The notes: a model not told the origin generated them from the sequence alone. A DNA stretch of 64,000 nt from Pseudomonas cavernae (GCF_003595175.1 NZ_CP032419.1:3410001-3474000); one strand, 5' to 3'. Counted from the stretch's first letter, positions 43,619 to 52,956 are shown. Made by a program: numbers and translations.

Positions 43619-44758
43619 CTACAGCTTCATGCCGCGGCTGATGATCTCCTTCATGATTTCCGAAGTGCCGGCGAAGATGCGCTGGATGCGCGCGTTGGCG
43701 TACATCCGGCAGATCGGGTATTCCCACATATAGCCCCAGCCGCCATGCAGTTGCACGCCCTCATCGACCACCTTGCCGAGCAGCTCGGTGGTGAACAGCT
43801 TGGCCTCGGCGGCGACTTCCGGGGTGAGCTTCTTCTGATTGTGGTCCATCACGCAGCGGTCGACGAATACCTGGGCCACGTCGATCTGGGTGCGCATCTC
43901 GGCCAGCTTGAAGCGGGTGTTCTGGAACTGTGCCACCGTGCGGTCGAAGGCCTTGCGCTCCTTCACGTAGTCGATGGTGGTCTGCAGCGCCGCCTCGGCG
44001 CCGGCCACCGCGCCGCAGGCATTGGTCAGGCGTTCCTGGGCGAGCATGTTCATCAAGTAGAAGAAACCGGCCTTGGCGTCGCCCAGCACATTGGTCTTGG
44101 GCACCTTGACGTTGTTGAAGAACAGCTCGGCGGTGTCCTGGCTCTTCATCCCCAGTTTCTTCAGGTTGCGCCCGCGCTCGAAACCCGGCATGCCGCGCTC
44201 GACCAGGAACAGGCCCATGGCGTGCTTGTTGGCCGGGTCGGTCTTCGCCGCGACTATCACCACGTCGGCCAGCAGGCCGTTGGAGATGAACACCTTGGAG
44301 CCGTTGAGCAGGTAATGGTCGCCCTGGTCGACGGCGGTGGTGCGCATGCCGGCCAGGTCGGACCCAGCGGACGGTTCGGTCATCGCCACGGCGAGAATGG
44401 TTTCGCCACGGATGATGCCAGGCAGCAAGCGCGCCTTCTGCTCGGCGTTGCCGTACTCGGCGATGTAGGGACCGCAGAGCGCCGAGTGCAGCGGGATCAT
44501 GAAGCCCGGCTCGTTAATCTTGGCCAGCTCCTCGCACATGATCTGCTCGTAACGGAAGTCCTTGAGCCCGGTGCCGCCGTACTCTTCATCGGCCCAGGGC
44601 AGCAGGAAGCCCATCTCGCCAGCCTTCTTCCACACCGCACGGTCGACCACCCCGGCCTCTTCCCAGGTCTCCTGGTGCGGTACCACCTCCTTGTGCAGGA
44701 AGGCACTGAAGGCGTCGCGGAACATGTCGTGCTCGGTTTCGAAATGGATGCGCTGCAT
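43619..44758 (-). CDS. Acyl-CoA dehydrogenase
   Basis: This 379-residue FAD enzyme oxidises acyl-CoA to trans-2-enoyl-CoA. N-terminal helical domain (1-110), then the middle domain with AVAMTEPSAGSDLAGMRTTA near 122 and the C-terminal helical domain with RKAFDRTVAQFQNTRFKLAEM near 262. QLHGGWGYMWEYPICRMYAN near 334 is where many family members place the catalytic Glu nearby. It is the first gene of the leftward cluster with the amidohydrolase, ligase and racemase-like genes. Confidence 0.93.
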   Translation of the reverse strand: MQRIHFETEHDMFRDAFSAFLHKEVVPHQETWEEAGVVDRAVWKKAGEMGFLLPWADEEYGGTGLKDFRYEQIMCEELAKINEPGFMIPLHSALCGPYIAEYGNAEQKARLLPGIIRGETILAVAMTEPSAGSDLAGMRTTAVDQGDHYLLNGSKVFISNGLLADVVIVAAKTDPANKHAMGLFLVERGMPGFERGRNLKKLGMKSQDTAELFFNNVKVPKTNVLGDAKAGFFYLMNMLAQERLTNACGAVAGAEAALQTTIDYVKERKAFDRTVAQFQNTRFKLAEMRTQIDVAQVFVDRCVMDHNQKKLTPEVAAEAKLFTTELLGKVVDEGVQLHGGWGYMWEYPICRMYANARIQRIFAGTSEIMKEIISRGMKL

Positions 44759-44878
44759 GGGTTGGCCTCTGCGGTTTTTGTTCGTCCCGCAGGTTAGGCA
44801 GCCCTCCCCCTGCCCCTCAATGACCCAGCCGCTCAGGCTCGATTGACCCTTTCGCTCAGTGCCCGACGAGCGCGAACC

Positions 44879-44938
44879 TGTAGGAGCGAATTCATTCGCG
44901 ATGAAGGCGGCGTCGATCGCGGATAAATCCGCTCCTAC
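44879..44938. repeat. Family E palindromic repeat
   Basis: TGTAGGAGCGAATTCATTCGCG faces CGCGGATAAATCCGCTCCTA across about 16 bp, in the gap between the acyl-CoA dehydrogenase and dctA. Confidence 0.82.
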
Positions 44939-44948
44939 AAAAAGCGCG

Positions 44949-44974
44949 AAAAAAAGCCCGCATCGAGGCGGGCT
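44949..44974 (-). terminator. Intrinsic terminator after dctA
   Basis: On the minus strand AGCCCGC-CTCGAT-GCGGGCT forms a 7-bp stem directly followed by a run of T residues (A residues at 44949-44955 on the plus strand). It lies 64 bp after the dctA stop. Confidence 0.9.
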
Positions 44975-45037
44975 GTGCGAGCTGTCCCCCTCGTGAGGCG
45001 ACAGTAAAGGAAAGGTTGCCCTCGGCCGGGGCGGTCG

Positions 45038-46339
45038 TCAGGCCAGTTCGTGGGCCGCAGCTGGCGCCGGCGCGGCGAGACGCCCGCCGCTGGCCAGTTC
45101 GCGCTGCAGGGTGTCCTCGTCCAGCTCCTTGCACCACTTGGCGACCACCAGGGTGGCCACGCCATTGCCGATCAGGTTGGTCAGCGCACGCGCCTCGGAC
45201 ATGAAGCGGTCGATGCCGAGGATCAGCGCCAGGCCGGCCACCGGCAGATGCCCGACCGCGGACAGGGTCGCGGCCAGCACGATGAAGCCGCTGCCGGTCA
45301 CCCCGGCGGCGCCCTTGGACGCCACCAGCAGCACCGCCAGCAGGGTCAGCTGATGGCTGATGTCCATCGGCGTGTCGGTGGCCTGGGCGATGAACACCGC
45401 GGCCATGGTCAGGTAGATCGAGGTGCCGTCGAGGTTGAACGAGTAGCCGGTGGGGATCACCAGACCAACCACCGACTTGTTCGCGCCGAGCTTCTCCATC
45501 TTGCTCAGCATGCGCGGCAGGGCCGACTCCGACGACGAGGTGCCGAGCACGATCAGCAACTCCTCGCGGATATAGCGGACGAAGCGCAGGATGCTGAAGC
45601 CGTGCGCCTTGGCGATGCCGCCGAGGACCACGAGGATGAAGAACACGCAGGTGATGTAGAAGCACAGCATCAGCTGACCGAGCTGCACCAGCGAGCCGAC
45701 GCCGTACTGGCCGATGGTGAAGGCCATGGCGCCGAAGGCACCGAGCGGCGCGACCTTCATGATCATGTTGATGATGCCGAACATCACCTGGGCGATGCGC
45801 TCGATGAACTCCAGCACTGGACGGCCATAGTCGCCCATGCGCTGCAGGGCGAAGGCGAAGATCACCGAGAAGAACAGCACCTGGAGGATATCGCCGCTGG
45901 CGAAGGCGCCGACTATGGTGCTGGGGATCACGTTGAGCAGGAAGGCGATGGTGCTCTGCTGCTCGCCGGCCTTGGCGTAGGCGGCGATGCCGCTGATGTC
46001 GAGGCTGCTCGGATCGACATGCATACCGGCCCCCGGCTGCACCAGGTTGACAACCACCAGACCGATGACCAGGGCGATGGAGGAGACGATTTCGAAATAC
46101 AGCAGCGCATAACCGCCGGTCTTGCCCACCGTCTTCATGTTCTGCATGCCGGCGATGCCGCTGACCACGGTGCAGAAGATGATCGGCGCGATGGCCATCT
46201 TGATCAGCTTGACGAAGCCATCACCGAGCGGCTTCAGCGCCACCCCGGTGTCCGGGTAGAAATGCCCGAGGGCAATACCGATGGCGATCGCCACCAGCAC
46301 CTGAACATAGAGACTCTTGTACAAGGGTTTACGGGTCAT
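45038..46339 (-). CDS. dctA: C4-dicarboxylate:cation symporter
   Basis: This 433-residue DAACS-family transporter imports succinate, fumarate or malate with protons or sodium. It has eight predicted spans plus two re-entrant loops. The hallmarks are present: the serine-rich loop [11 protein letters not shown] near 273, [17 protein letters not shown] near 301 and the [20 protein letters not shown] segment near 344. These features and the length place it with DctA rather than GltP. The start at 46339 gives [17 protein letters not shown] divergent AraC-type gene lies 336 bp away. Confidence 0.93.
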   Translation of the reverse strand: MTRKPLYKSLYVQVLVAIAIGIALGHFYPDTGVALKPLGDGFVKLIKMAIAPIIFCTVVSGIAGMQNMKTVGKTGGYALLYFEIVSSIALVIGLVVVNLVQPGAGMHVDPSSLDISGIAAYAKAGEQQSTIAFLLNVIPSTIVGAFASGDILQVLFFSVIFAFALQRMGDYGRPVLEFIERIAQVMFGIINMIMKVAPLGAFGAMAFTIGQYGVGSLVQLGQLMLCFYITCVFFILVVLGGIAKAHGFSILRFVRYIREELLIVLGTSSSESALPRMLSKMEKLGANKSVVGLVIPTGYSFNLDGTSIYLTMAAVFIAQATDTPMDISHQLTLLAVLLVASKGAAGVTGSGFIVLAATLSAVGHLPVAGLALILGIDRFMSEARALTNLIGNGVATLVVAKWCKELDEDTLQRELASGGRLAAPAPAAAHELA

Positions 46340-46675
46340 GACAGGATCCTCAGGGGCATCGCCAGGCATCTATCCGCGATGCCCGCGCTACCGAAGCGCT
46401 AACCCTCCTGCACTGGAGGGATTTGTTGTTACCTGCCACCCGGGCAGGCCTGCTGTGCTTATTGCAAGCCCTGAGCCACCCCTGAAAAATCCAAGTAAAT
46501 CCTTTAAAAACAAATAGTTGAGATAATAATCCGAAACAATCCCCCCGCCCTTTTGGCGGGTTCCCGCCAAGTACGCCAGCCGCATTGGCGGATTTCCCCC
46601 ACCCACCGCAAGGCCGGCTTGTGGTCCACCGTTGTGCTGCTTACCATCGAGCCGCCTTGTCGACGAGCCCACTCC

Positions 46676-47677
46676 ATGCGCGAACGCACCATCGCCAGCC
46701 ATTTCGTCTGTGCCGCCCTGCGCGGTGCCGAGCAACAGGGGTTGGACATCGTCGCGCTGCTGGCCGGACTGAACATCCAGCCGGCGGTGCTCAACGAACC
46801 GCGCGCCCGCATCGCCCCGGAGCAGTTCACCCGGCTGATGCAGCGTGTGTGGGATGTCCTGGTAGACGAGTACATGGGCCTCGGCCGCCAGCGCAGCAAG
46901 CCCGGCACCTTCGCCATGGCCTGCTACACCCTGATCCATTGTCCGACCCTGGAAAAAGCCTGGACCCGCGGCATGCTGTTCTACGGGCTGTTCCCCGACG
47001 CGCCGACATTCTCGCTGCGCCGCGACGGCGACAGCGTCTGGCTGGAACTGGACGACAGCAACCTGCGCGATCCCGATCACTTCCTCGCCGAGAGCCTGCT
47101 GCTGATCTGGCACCGCCTCGGCAGCTGGCTGATCGGCCAGCGCATCCGCCTGCTGGAAGCCCGCTTCAGATATGCCGAACCGGCCCATAGCGCCGAATAC
47201 GACCTGCTCTTCCCGGCGCCCCGCGGCTTCGCCGCCGAGCGCACCGGCTTGCGCTTCCAGGCCCGCTACCTGGACATGCCGCTGCTGCAGGACGAGCGCA
47301 CGCTCAAGCAGTTCCTCAAGAACTCGCCGGCTGACCTGCTCGCCCGCCCGGACGGCGGCGACAGCCTGACCAGCCAGATCCGCCGCTTGCTCGGTCGCGA
47401 CTGCAACCACTGGCCGGATCTGGAAAGCGTCGCCCGCCAACTGCACACCAGCCCGCAAACCCTGCGCCGCCATCTGCGCGAAGAAGGCAGCAGCTTTCAG
47501 GAACTCAAGGACCATCTGCGCCGCGACCTGGCGATCTACCACCTCGGCCGCGACAACCTGGCGATCCAGGACATCGCCGAACAGCTCGGCTTCTCCGAAC
47601 CCTCGGCCTTCCACCGCGCGTTCAAGAAATGGACCGGGCTGACCCCCGGCGCCTATCGGGCGCATCAGGACGCTTGA
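46676..47677 (+). CDS. AraC-family transcriptional regulator
   Basis: This 333-residue regulator has an N-terminal arabinose-binding-like sensing domain (PF12625 type, about 15-195) and a C-terminal AraC HTH domain (about 235-330), with SVARQLHTSPQTLRRHLREEG and IQDIAEQLGFSEPSAFHRAFKKWTG. OruR/ArgR-like regulators of this type control catabolic genes. It is divergent from dctA and near the acyl-CoA cluster, either of which it might control. The ATG at 46676 is preferred. A half-element of the TIR family begins just after its stop. Confidence 0.9.
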   Translation: MRERTIASHFVCAALRGAEQQGLDIVALLAGLNIQPAVLNEPRARIAPEQFTRLMQRVWDVLVDEYMGLGRQRSKPGTFAMACYTLIHCPTLEKAWTRGMLFYGLFPDAPTFSLRRDGDSVWLELDDSNLRDPDHFLAESLLLIWHRLGSWLIGQRIRLLEARFRYAEPAHSAEYDLLFPAPRGFAAERTGLRFQARYLDMPLLQDERTLKQFLKNSPADLLARPDGGDSLTSQIRRLLGRDCNHWPDLESVARQLHTSPQTLRRHLREEGSSFQELKDHLRRDLAIYHLGRDNLAIQDIAEQLGFSEPSAFHRAFKKWTGLTPGAYRAHQDA

Positions 47678-47861
47678 GAGCCTGTTCACGATCTTGGCCG
47701 AAGTGTCAGGCGGCTAAAAATAACTAGCCATCTCGCGGACCAGTCCCCTCTCCCGTTTACGGGAGAGGGCTAGGGAGAGGGCATTAAAACCGCTTGCCCT
47801 CTCCCCCAGCCCCCCTCCCACGAGTGGGAGAGGGGAGTTTTCCGAGAGCCGAAACAGGCTC
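47678..47861. mobile_element. TIR-element ends enclosing a family G repeat
   Basis: GAGCCTGTTCACGATCTT begins one base after the AraC TGA and a short complement AACAGGCTC ends at 47861. Between them is a symmetrical family G repeat (47745-47836) built on CCCCTCTCCC...GGGAGAGGGG motifs. It looks like a TIR element whose middle was replaced by a second repeat type. The rest of the gap to 48023 shows nothing else. Confidence 0.5.
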
Positions 47862-48023
47862 TGAGACGTCCCCAGGCCGCACAGTCGCCTTGCCCGGCCC
47901 ACACGCGGGCGCACTCCGTCTGGCTTGAACGCATCCTCGGCCACCTCACCTATGCTTGCTCATTCCGCCCTACTCCCCCGCTGACGCGACAGGCGTTCGG
48001 CAATACCTAGAGGAGATGCACTG

Positions 48024-49034
48024 ATGAAGCGGCAGATGAAGAGACTGACTTGGCCGAGCGGGCTGCTGGCCGGGCTGCTGGCGCTCGGCACGCAGACGGC
48101 TCTGGCCACCGACCAGGTGACGGCCGACCAGGTGGTGGGCGAAATGGAACGAGTCTTCGGGGTGACCAAAGGCGAGCGGCGCAATCACACCAAGGGCACC
48201 TGTGCGCTGGGCGAGTTCGTCGGCACGCCCGAAGCGGCGGGCTATTCACGCTCGGCGTTGTTTTCCGGAAAGGCGGTGCCAGTCATCGCGCGCTTCTCCC
48301 TGGCCGGCGGCAACCCGAAAGCGCCGGACAGCGCCAAGAGCCCGCGCGGCATGGCGCTGGAGTTCAAGCTGCCCGCCAATGGCCTGCAGCACATGACCAT
48401 GCTCAACATCCCGATCTTCGGCGCCGCGCAGCCGCGCACCTTCCTCGACCAACTCGTGGCGATGCGGCCCGATCCGCAAACCGGCAAGCCCGACCCCGAG
48501 AAACTCAAGGCGTTCGTCGCCAGCCACCCGGACAGCCAGGCCCTGGCGCAGCTCATGGCCAGCTACAACCCGCCGCCGAGTTATGCCAACAGCGCCTACT
48601 TCGGCATCCACACGTTCAAGTTCATCGACCGCGATAACAAGACCACCCTGGTGCGCTGGCGCTTCGTACCCGAGGACGGCGAGAAGCAGCTGTCCGCGGC
48701 CGAGTTGCAGGCCCTGCCGGCGGACTTCCTCGAGCAGCGCCTGATCGAACGCAGCCAACAGGGGCCGATCCGCTGGGACATGTGGATCAGCGTCGGCGAA
48801 CCCGGTGACCCGGAAGACAACCCGACCCTGGCCTGGCCGCAGAGCCGTAAGCAGGTGAAAGTCGGTACCCTGACACTGGCCTCGGCGATGCCGCAGCAAG
48901 GCACCGAGTGCGAGAAGATCAACTTCGATCCACTGGTCATGGCCGACGGCATCGCGCCGAGCAACGACCCGATTCTGCTGTTCCGCTCCCCGGCCTATGC
49001 CACCTCGTTCGGCAAACGCCTGAGTGGCCAGTGA
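48024..49034 (+). CDS. srpA: Exported catalase-like peroxidase (SrpA family)
   Basis: This 336-residue haem protein of the catalase-related family has a signal peptide (residues 1-28, ending TALA), so it should act in the periplasm. The distal His lies in RRNHTKGTC near residue 54, ARFSLAGGNP near 88 and GMALEF follow as in catalases, and the haem Tyr is in FRSPAYATSFGKRL near 324. It lacks the large C-terminal domain of full catalases and is expected to be a peroxidase rather than a strong catalase. GAGGAG precedes the ATG. No partner cytochrome gene is adjacent. Confidence 0.9.
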   Translation: MKRQMKRLTWPSGLLAGLLALGTQTALATDQVTADQVVGEMERVFGVTKGERRNHTKGTCALGEFVGTPEAAGYSRSALFSGKAVPVIARFSLAGGNPKAPDSAKSPRGMALEFKLPANGLQHMTMLNIPIFGAAQPRTFLDQLVAMRPDPQTGKPDPEKLKAFVASHPDSQALAQLMASYNPPPSYANSAYFGIHTFKFIDRDNKTTLVRWRFVPEDGEKQLSAAELQALPADFLEQRLIERSQQGPIRWDMWISVGEPGDPEDNPTLAWPQSRKQVKVGTLTLASAMPQQGTECEKINFDPLVMADGIAPSNDPILLFRSPAYATSFGKRLSGQ

Positions 49035-49103
49035 GCGACTGGAGATAGCCAACCTGCGGACTACCACCAGTGCCGGCCCGGCGTCCCGGACTTTCCTGAA
49101 GGC

Positions 49104-49202
49104 AAAAAAAACGGGAGCCCACTGGGCTCCCGGACTCAAGCGTTGAGAAAACGTCCGCCACCGACATCAGCAAAGCTCTGGTGGCGGACTACAACCTCAC
49201 CT
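49104..49202 (-). ncRNA. Candidate small RNA with its own promoter and terminator
   Basis: On the minus strand there is a TTGTCA box (49232-49237), a 17-nt spacer and CATTTT (49209-49214), then about 99 nt ending in the stem CGGGAGCCC-AGT-GGGCTCCCG followed by eight T residues (49104-49111). A second hairpin TCCGCCACC...GGTGGCGGA lies in the middle. No leftward gene is present to explain the terminator. The promoter is weak at the -10, so this is a prediction. Confidence 0.55.
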
Positions 49203-49338
49203 GCGCTCAAAATGGAACGCAGGTGCTAGTTTGACAAAATGTTGCAGCGCCATCCGTTGCGCTTTGTTAAGGGTTTGCAAAGAAATGTAAATGCGGCCCC
49301 GGCTGGCCTCGCCGCGCGACGCCCGGCAGAATGCCGGG

Positions 49339-50046
49339 ATGAATCCTCTGCCCGCCTGCTGCACGCCCCCGCTCGCTCACTGGCCGCTGCCCCAACCGCT
49401 GGCCGGCGCGCAGCTGGTCAGCACGCGCTTCGATGCGGCGTTGCTGGCCCCAACGGACTTCGACCTGAGCCAAATTCCGCCACCCAAGGGCGCCAGCAAG
49501 CGCCAGACGGAATTCCTCGCCGGTCGCCTGTGTGCCCGCGAGGCGTTGCGCCAGCTCACCGGCACCGGCTCGACGCCGGCCTGCGGCAAAGATCGCGCGC
49601 CACAGTGGCCAACCGGGATCAGCGGCTCGATCACCCACAGCCGCGGCTGGGCCGCCGCGGTGGTGGCGCGCAGCACGGACTGGCGCGGCCTCGGCCTGGA
49701 CATGGAACAGCTGCTGAGCGCCGCGCGCGCCGCGCGCCTGGCCGGCGAAATCCTCACTCCGGCCGAGTTGCAGCGCCTGGCGCAGCAGCCCGCGGAACAG
49801 CAGGCGCAGTTGGTCACCCTGACCTTCTCGCTCAAGGAAAGCCTGTTCAAGGCGCTCTATCCGCTGGTGCTCAAGCGTTTCTACTTCGAGCACGCCGAAC
49901 TGCTGGAATGGTCGGAGGACGGCCGCGCGCGCTTGCGCCTGCTCTGCGATCTGTCGGCGGAATGGCGCCATGGGCGGGAGCTGGAAGGCCAGTTCAGCCT
50001 GTTCGACGACCGCCTGCTGAGCCTGGTCGGCATCCCGGCGCGCTGA
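49339..50046 (+). CDS. 4'-phosphopantetheinyl transferase (EntD/PcpS-like)
   Basis: This 235-residue enzyme transfers phosphopantetheine from CoA to carrier proteins. Motifs are SGSITHSRGWAAAVVA near 95-110, the Mg-binding GLGLDMEQL near 117 and FSLKESLFKALYP near 163, all in the EntD-like order. In Pseudomonas a single broad enzyme of this type (PcpS) serves fatty acid synthase and siderophore synthesis. The start at 49339 gives MNPLPACCTPP; an upstream ATG would add sixteen low-quality residues. It is convergent with the two-component pair. Confidence 0.9.
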   Translation: MNPLPACCTPPLAHWPLPQPLAGAQLVSTRFDAALLAPTDFDLSQIPPPKGASKRQTEFLAGRLCAREALRQLTGTGSTPACGKDRAPQWPTGISGSITHSRGWAAAVVARSTDWRGLGLDMEQLLSAARAARLAGEILTPAELQRLAQQPAEQQAQLVTLTFSLKESLFKALYPLVLKRFYFEHAELLEWSEDGRARLRLLCDLSAEWRHGRELEGQFSLFDDRLLSLVGIPAR

Positions 50047-50056
50047 CGCCGTGTGC

Positions 50057-50081
50057 GTAGCCCGGATGCAATCCGGGCTAC
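50057..50081. repeat. Family D palindrome
   Basis: It is the same GTAGCCCGGAT-GCA-ATCCGGGCTAC sequence as at 3310. It lies 10 bp after the phosphopantetheinyl transferase stop. Confidence 0.85.
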
Positions 50082-50155
50082 GGACTGCGCCTGGTCGGCA
50101 TCGCCACTGCTTAGCCGCTCTTATCCCACGCCCGCCACCGCGGCCAGAGCCACTT

Positions 50156-50236
50156 GTAGGATGGGTTGCGCAACGCGATACCCATCTTCCCCGGCGCACC
50201 GCTCGGTGGGTATCGCTGCGCTCAACGCCAACCTAC
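50156..50236. repeat. Family A palindromic repeat
   Basis: GTAGGATGGGTTGCGC faces GCGCTCAACGCCAACCTAC around GATACCCATC...GTGGGTATC. It fills the gap between two convergent genes. Confidence 0.8.
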
Positions 50237-50266
50237 AGTACATGGCCCGGAGGCAATCGCTACGCC

Positions 50267-51892
50267 CTACTCCTCCGCATCATCCGACCGCCGCTCCTGG
50301 CGCCGCGGCCACACCAGACTGAAGCGCGCGCCGCCCAGGCTGTCGCTCCGATCGATCAGCGCCCGCCCGCCATGCCAGTAGATGATCCGGCGGACGATGG
50401 ACAGGCCCAGGCCATGCCCGCCGGACGCGCGAGTGCGGCTGTTGTCCAGGCGCAGGAAGGGCTGGAATAGTCGCTCCCGCTCGCTTTCCGGCACCCCCGG
50501 GCCATCGTCCTCGACCTCCAGCCGGCAGCGGCGCGAGCCGACCTTGTAGCTCAGGCGCACGCGCGTCTCGGCGTGACGCATGGCGTTGGTCACCAGATTC
50601 TGCAGGGCGCGGTGCAGGTAACGCGGCTCGGCCTCGACCAGCGTGCCGATATCCGCCGCCGGGCGCATGTAGCCGCGCTCGACCCGCACGTCGGTGCGCA
50701 ACGGCGCCAGCTCCGCGATCACCTGGTCGATCAGCGCGTCGAGGTCCACCAACTGGAAGCTCAGCGCCGGCGAGCCCTGCTCCAGGCGGGCGTAGGTGAG
50801 CATCTCGTCGAGCAGCGTGTCGAGGTCCTGGATGTCGCTGTCCATGCCATCCATGTATTTGCGCCGCGCCTGCTCGGTTTCCGCCTCGCCAATCATCTCC
50901 AGACCGAAGCGCAGGCGCGCCACCGGCGTGCGCAACTCGTGGGACACCGCGCGCACCATCTCCCGTTGAATCATCAAGGAGCTCTGCAAATGCTCGGCCA
51001 TAGCATTGAAGGCCGCCGCCAGACGCCCGACCGAGTCCGCCCCGCCGGCCGGCACCCGGGCCTCCAGACGGCCACTGGCGATGCGCGTGGCCGTGCTTTC
51101 CAGCACCTGCAGGCGCTGCTCCAGCTGGCGCACGAGGAAATACACGATCAGGCCGATCAGGCTCAAGGCCATAGCACCGATCAGCACCAGCAGTTCCGGC
51201 GGATAGGGGTTCATCTGGTACAGCGGGCCGATTTCCAGCACCCAGGGGGTGCCGACCACGCCGGCAAACACGTGGATCGAATCGCCGCCGCGGCCCAGCG
51301 CCATCACCGTGTCGCCCTCCTCCACCCGGCGGCGCTGATCGGCATCGAGCTGGGCATCTTGCAGACGCAGCAGATGCAGGTCGAAGCCGAACTGCTTGGC
51401 CTCCTTCAGCGAGGCCAGGCGCTGCGGCTGCTCGGCCACCGGGTAGCGCACCAGCTCGTCGGCCAGCAGGTAGACCGTGGCCCGCGCCAGCTGCTCGCTG
51501 ATCTGCTGGATCTCGCCCACCAGCAACAACTGCTCCTTGGCGCTGATCAGGCTGTAGACCTTGGCCGCGTGTGGGCCGGTCTGCTGCACTAGGACCTGGC
51601 CGCTGAGCAGGCTATTGCGTGCGCCGCTGTCGAACGTCTGCGTCTGCAGCGGCTCCAGCGTCAGCGGAATGCCCAGCAAGCGGCCCCAGATCACCGTCGC
51701 ACGGCGCCGCTCGACCACCGTCATGCTCGTCAGGTTGTCCGCCATCAGGCTGAAGGTGCCGCGCGCCAGGCGCTCGCGGTACTGGTCGGAGCGCACCTCG
51801 TTGACCAGGTGCACCGCCAGCACGCCGAGCAGCGCCACCAGCACCAGGGCGGCGAGCATGCCGCCGTAGATACGCAGGAAAATCGAATTCAT
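50267..51892 (-). CDS. Sensor histidine kinase (RstB-like)
   Basis: This 541-residue inner-membrane kinase has one N-terminal span (about 10-28), a periplasmic region (about 30-230), a second span (about 233-255), a HAMP domain, and a dimerisation domain with the phospho-accepting His in VRAVSHELRTPVARLRF near 315. The ATPase domain follows with NLVTNAMRHA, DDGPGVPE and GGHGLGLSIVRRI. The extracytoplasmic signal is unknown. It lies 45 bp after the response regulator, and the pair is co-directional, opposite to nrdA. Confidence 0.93.
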   Translation of the reverse strand: MNSIFLRIYGGMLAALVLVALLGVLAVHLVNEVRSDQYRERLARGTFSLMADNLTSMTVVERRRATVIWGRLLGIPLTLEPLQTQTFDSGARNSLLSGQVLVQQTGPHAAKVYSLISAKEQLLLVGEIQQISEQLARATVYLLADELVRYPVAEQPQRLASLKEAKQFGFDLHLLRLQDAQLDADQRRRVEEGDTVMALGRGGDSIHVFAGVVGTPWVLEIGPLYQMNPYPPELLVLIGAMALSLIGLIVYFLVRQLEQRLQVLESTATRIASGRLEARVPAGGADSVGRLAAAFNAMAEHLQSSLMIQREMVRAVSHELRTPVARLRFGLEMIGEAETEQARRKYMDGMDSDIQDLDTLLDEMLTYARLEQGSPALSFQLVDLDALIDQVIAELAPLRTDVRVERGYMRPAADIGTLVEAEPRYLHRALQNLVTNAMRHAETRVRLSYKVGSRRCRLEVEDDGPGVPESERERLFQPFLRLDNSRTRASGGHGLGLSIVRRIIYWHGGRALIDRSDSLGGARFSLVWPRRQERRSDDAEE

Positions 51893-51937
51893 GGCCTGGC
51901 CATCTGCTCAGGCGTCGGTCAGGGCGACGCCGATACC

Positions 51938-52669
51938 CTATTCAAGCCCTTCGGCCGCTTCGGCGACGAACAGGTAGCCCTTGCTGCGCACCGTCTTGAT
52001 CAGCCGCGGATGCATCGGGTCGTCGCCGATCTTCGGGCGGATGCGCGAGATGCGCACGTCGATGGAACGGTCCTGGCCGTCGTATTCGATGCCACGCAGG
52101 GCGTTGAAGATTTCCTCGCGGGAGAGGATGCGCCCGGCGTTGGCCGCCAGCAGCCACAACAGGTCGAACTCGGCGCTGGTCAACTCGATGCTCTGCTCGC
52201 GCAGCCAGGCCTCGCGCATGGCGTTGTCGATCACCAGCGGGCCAAATTCCAGGCGCCGCTGGCTCTCGCCGCCGTTCTCGGCCGGCTCGCTGCGCCGCAG
52301 CAAGGCGCGGATTCGGGCCAGTAGCACACGCGGGCGCACCGGCTTGCACACATAGTCATCGGCGCCCATTTCCAGGCCGAGCACCTGGTCCATGTCGTCG
52401 CTGCGCGCGGTCAGCATCAGGATTGGCCCCTTGTACTGGCCGCGCACCTTGCGGCAAATGGTCAAGCCGTCTTCACCCGGCAGCATCAGGTCGAGCACCA
52501 CCAGATCCGGCTGCTCCTTGAGTATCCGTGCCGCCGCCTGCGCCCCATCGGACTCGATGGCCACATGCAGGCCGTTGCTCTCGAGGTACTCCCGAGTCAG
52601 CTCGGCCAGCCGCTGGTCGTCCTCGACGATCAGAATTTGCCAGGCTACTTGCTCCACCACCGTCTCCAC
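51938..52669 (-). CDS. OmpR-family response regulator (RstA-like)
   Basis: This 243-residue regulator pairs with the downstream kinase. The receiver domain (about 12-125) has VEDD near 15, the phosphorylated Asp in VVLDLMLPGEDGL near 58, and the Lys in DDYVCKPVRP. The DNA-binding winged HTH follows (about 140-240), with LTSAEFDLLWLLAANAG and IDVRISRIRPKIGDD. The start is GTG; either 52669 or an in-frame GTG a few codons later with GGAG upstream is possible. In P. aeruginosa a similar pair lies next to nrdAB. The nrdA promoter region separates it from nrdA. Confidence 0.92.
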   Translation of the reverse strand: METVVEQVAWQILIVEDDQRLAELTREYLESNGLHVAIESDGAQAAARILKEQPDLVVLDLMLPGEDGLTICRKVRGQYKGPILMLTARSDDMDQVLGLEMGADDYVCKPVRPRVLLARIRALLRRSEPAENGGESQRRLEFGPLVIDNAMREAWLREQSIELTSAEFDLLWLLAANAGRILSREEIFNALRGIEYDGQDRSIDVRISRIRPKIGDDPMHPRLIKTVRSKGYLFVAEAAEGLE

Positions 52670-52764
52670 CTAATCAAAGCGTGGGCATTGTAGCAACGCT
52701 CAGCGCCATAGAGGGCGAGGCGACGCGCGAGGGCACAAATGGGCGGTGAAAGGCAACCGGCAGA

Positions 52765-52780
52765 ACCCTATATATTGTGT
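52765..52780 (+). promoter_or_regulatory. NrdR-like box 1
   Basis: ACCCTATATATTGTGT fits the NrdR consensus core CwATATaTwG at all key positions. It lies about 610 bp upstream of the nrdA ATG and 96 bp upstream of the response-regulator start. Confidence 0.6.
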
Positions 52781-52910
52781 CCGCTCGACAGACTGCCCAG
52801 TCTCGATTGGACGCGAAAAATGACCGCACACCCCACGACGAACGGCAGCCCACGAACAACCCCAGCAGCCATGGGGGCTGACGAAAGTTACCCCAAAGTA
52901 ACCCACAGAT

Positions 52911-52919
52911 TTATCCACA
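52911..52919 (+). promoter_or_regulatory. DnaA box upstream of nrdA
   Basis: TTATCCACA is a perfect DnaA box. nrd operons of E. coli and Pseudomonas carry DnaA sites that link nucleotide supply to replication. Confidence 0.6.
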
Positions 52920-52956
52920 GGCGCAGGCGAATTGTCGACTTGCCATCCCCAGAACA

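Noticed and set aside
46340..46675. Sigma-54 promoter for dctA
   Set aside because: TGGCAGGT was seen upstream of dctA on the minus strand, but no matching TTGC at the right distance follows, so the -24/-12 pattern is incomplete.
46388..47689. 433-residue minus-strand open frame
   Set aside because: It is antisense to the AraC regulator, which has an intact recognisable domain structure.
49104..49132. Terminator for srpA
   Set aside because: The T-run lies on the minus strand; on the plus strand the stem is followed by GACTCAAG, so it does not fit a rightward terminator.
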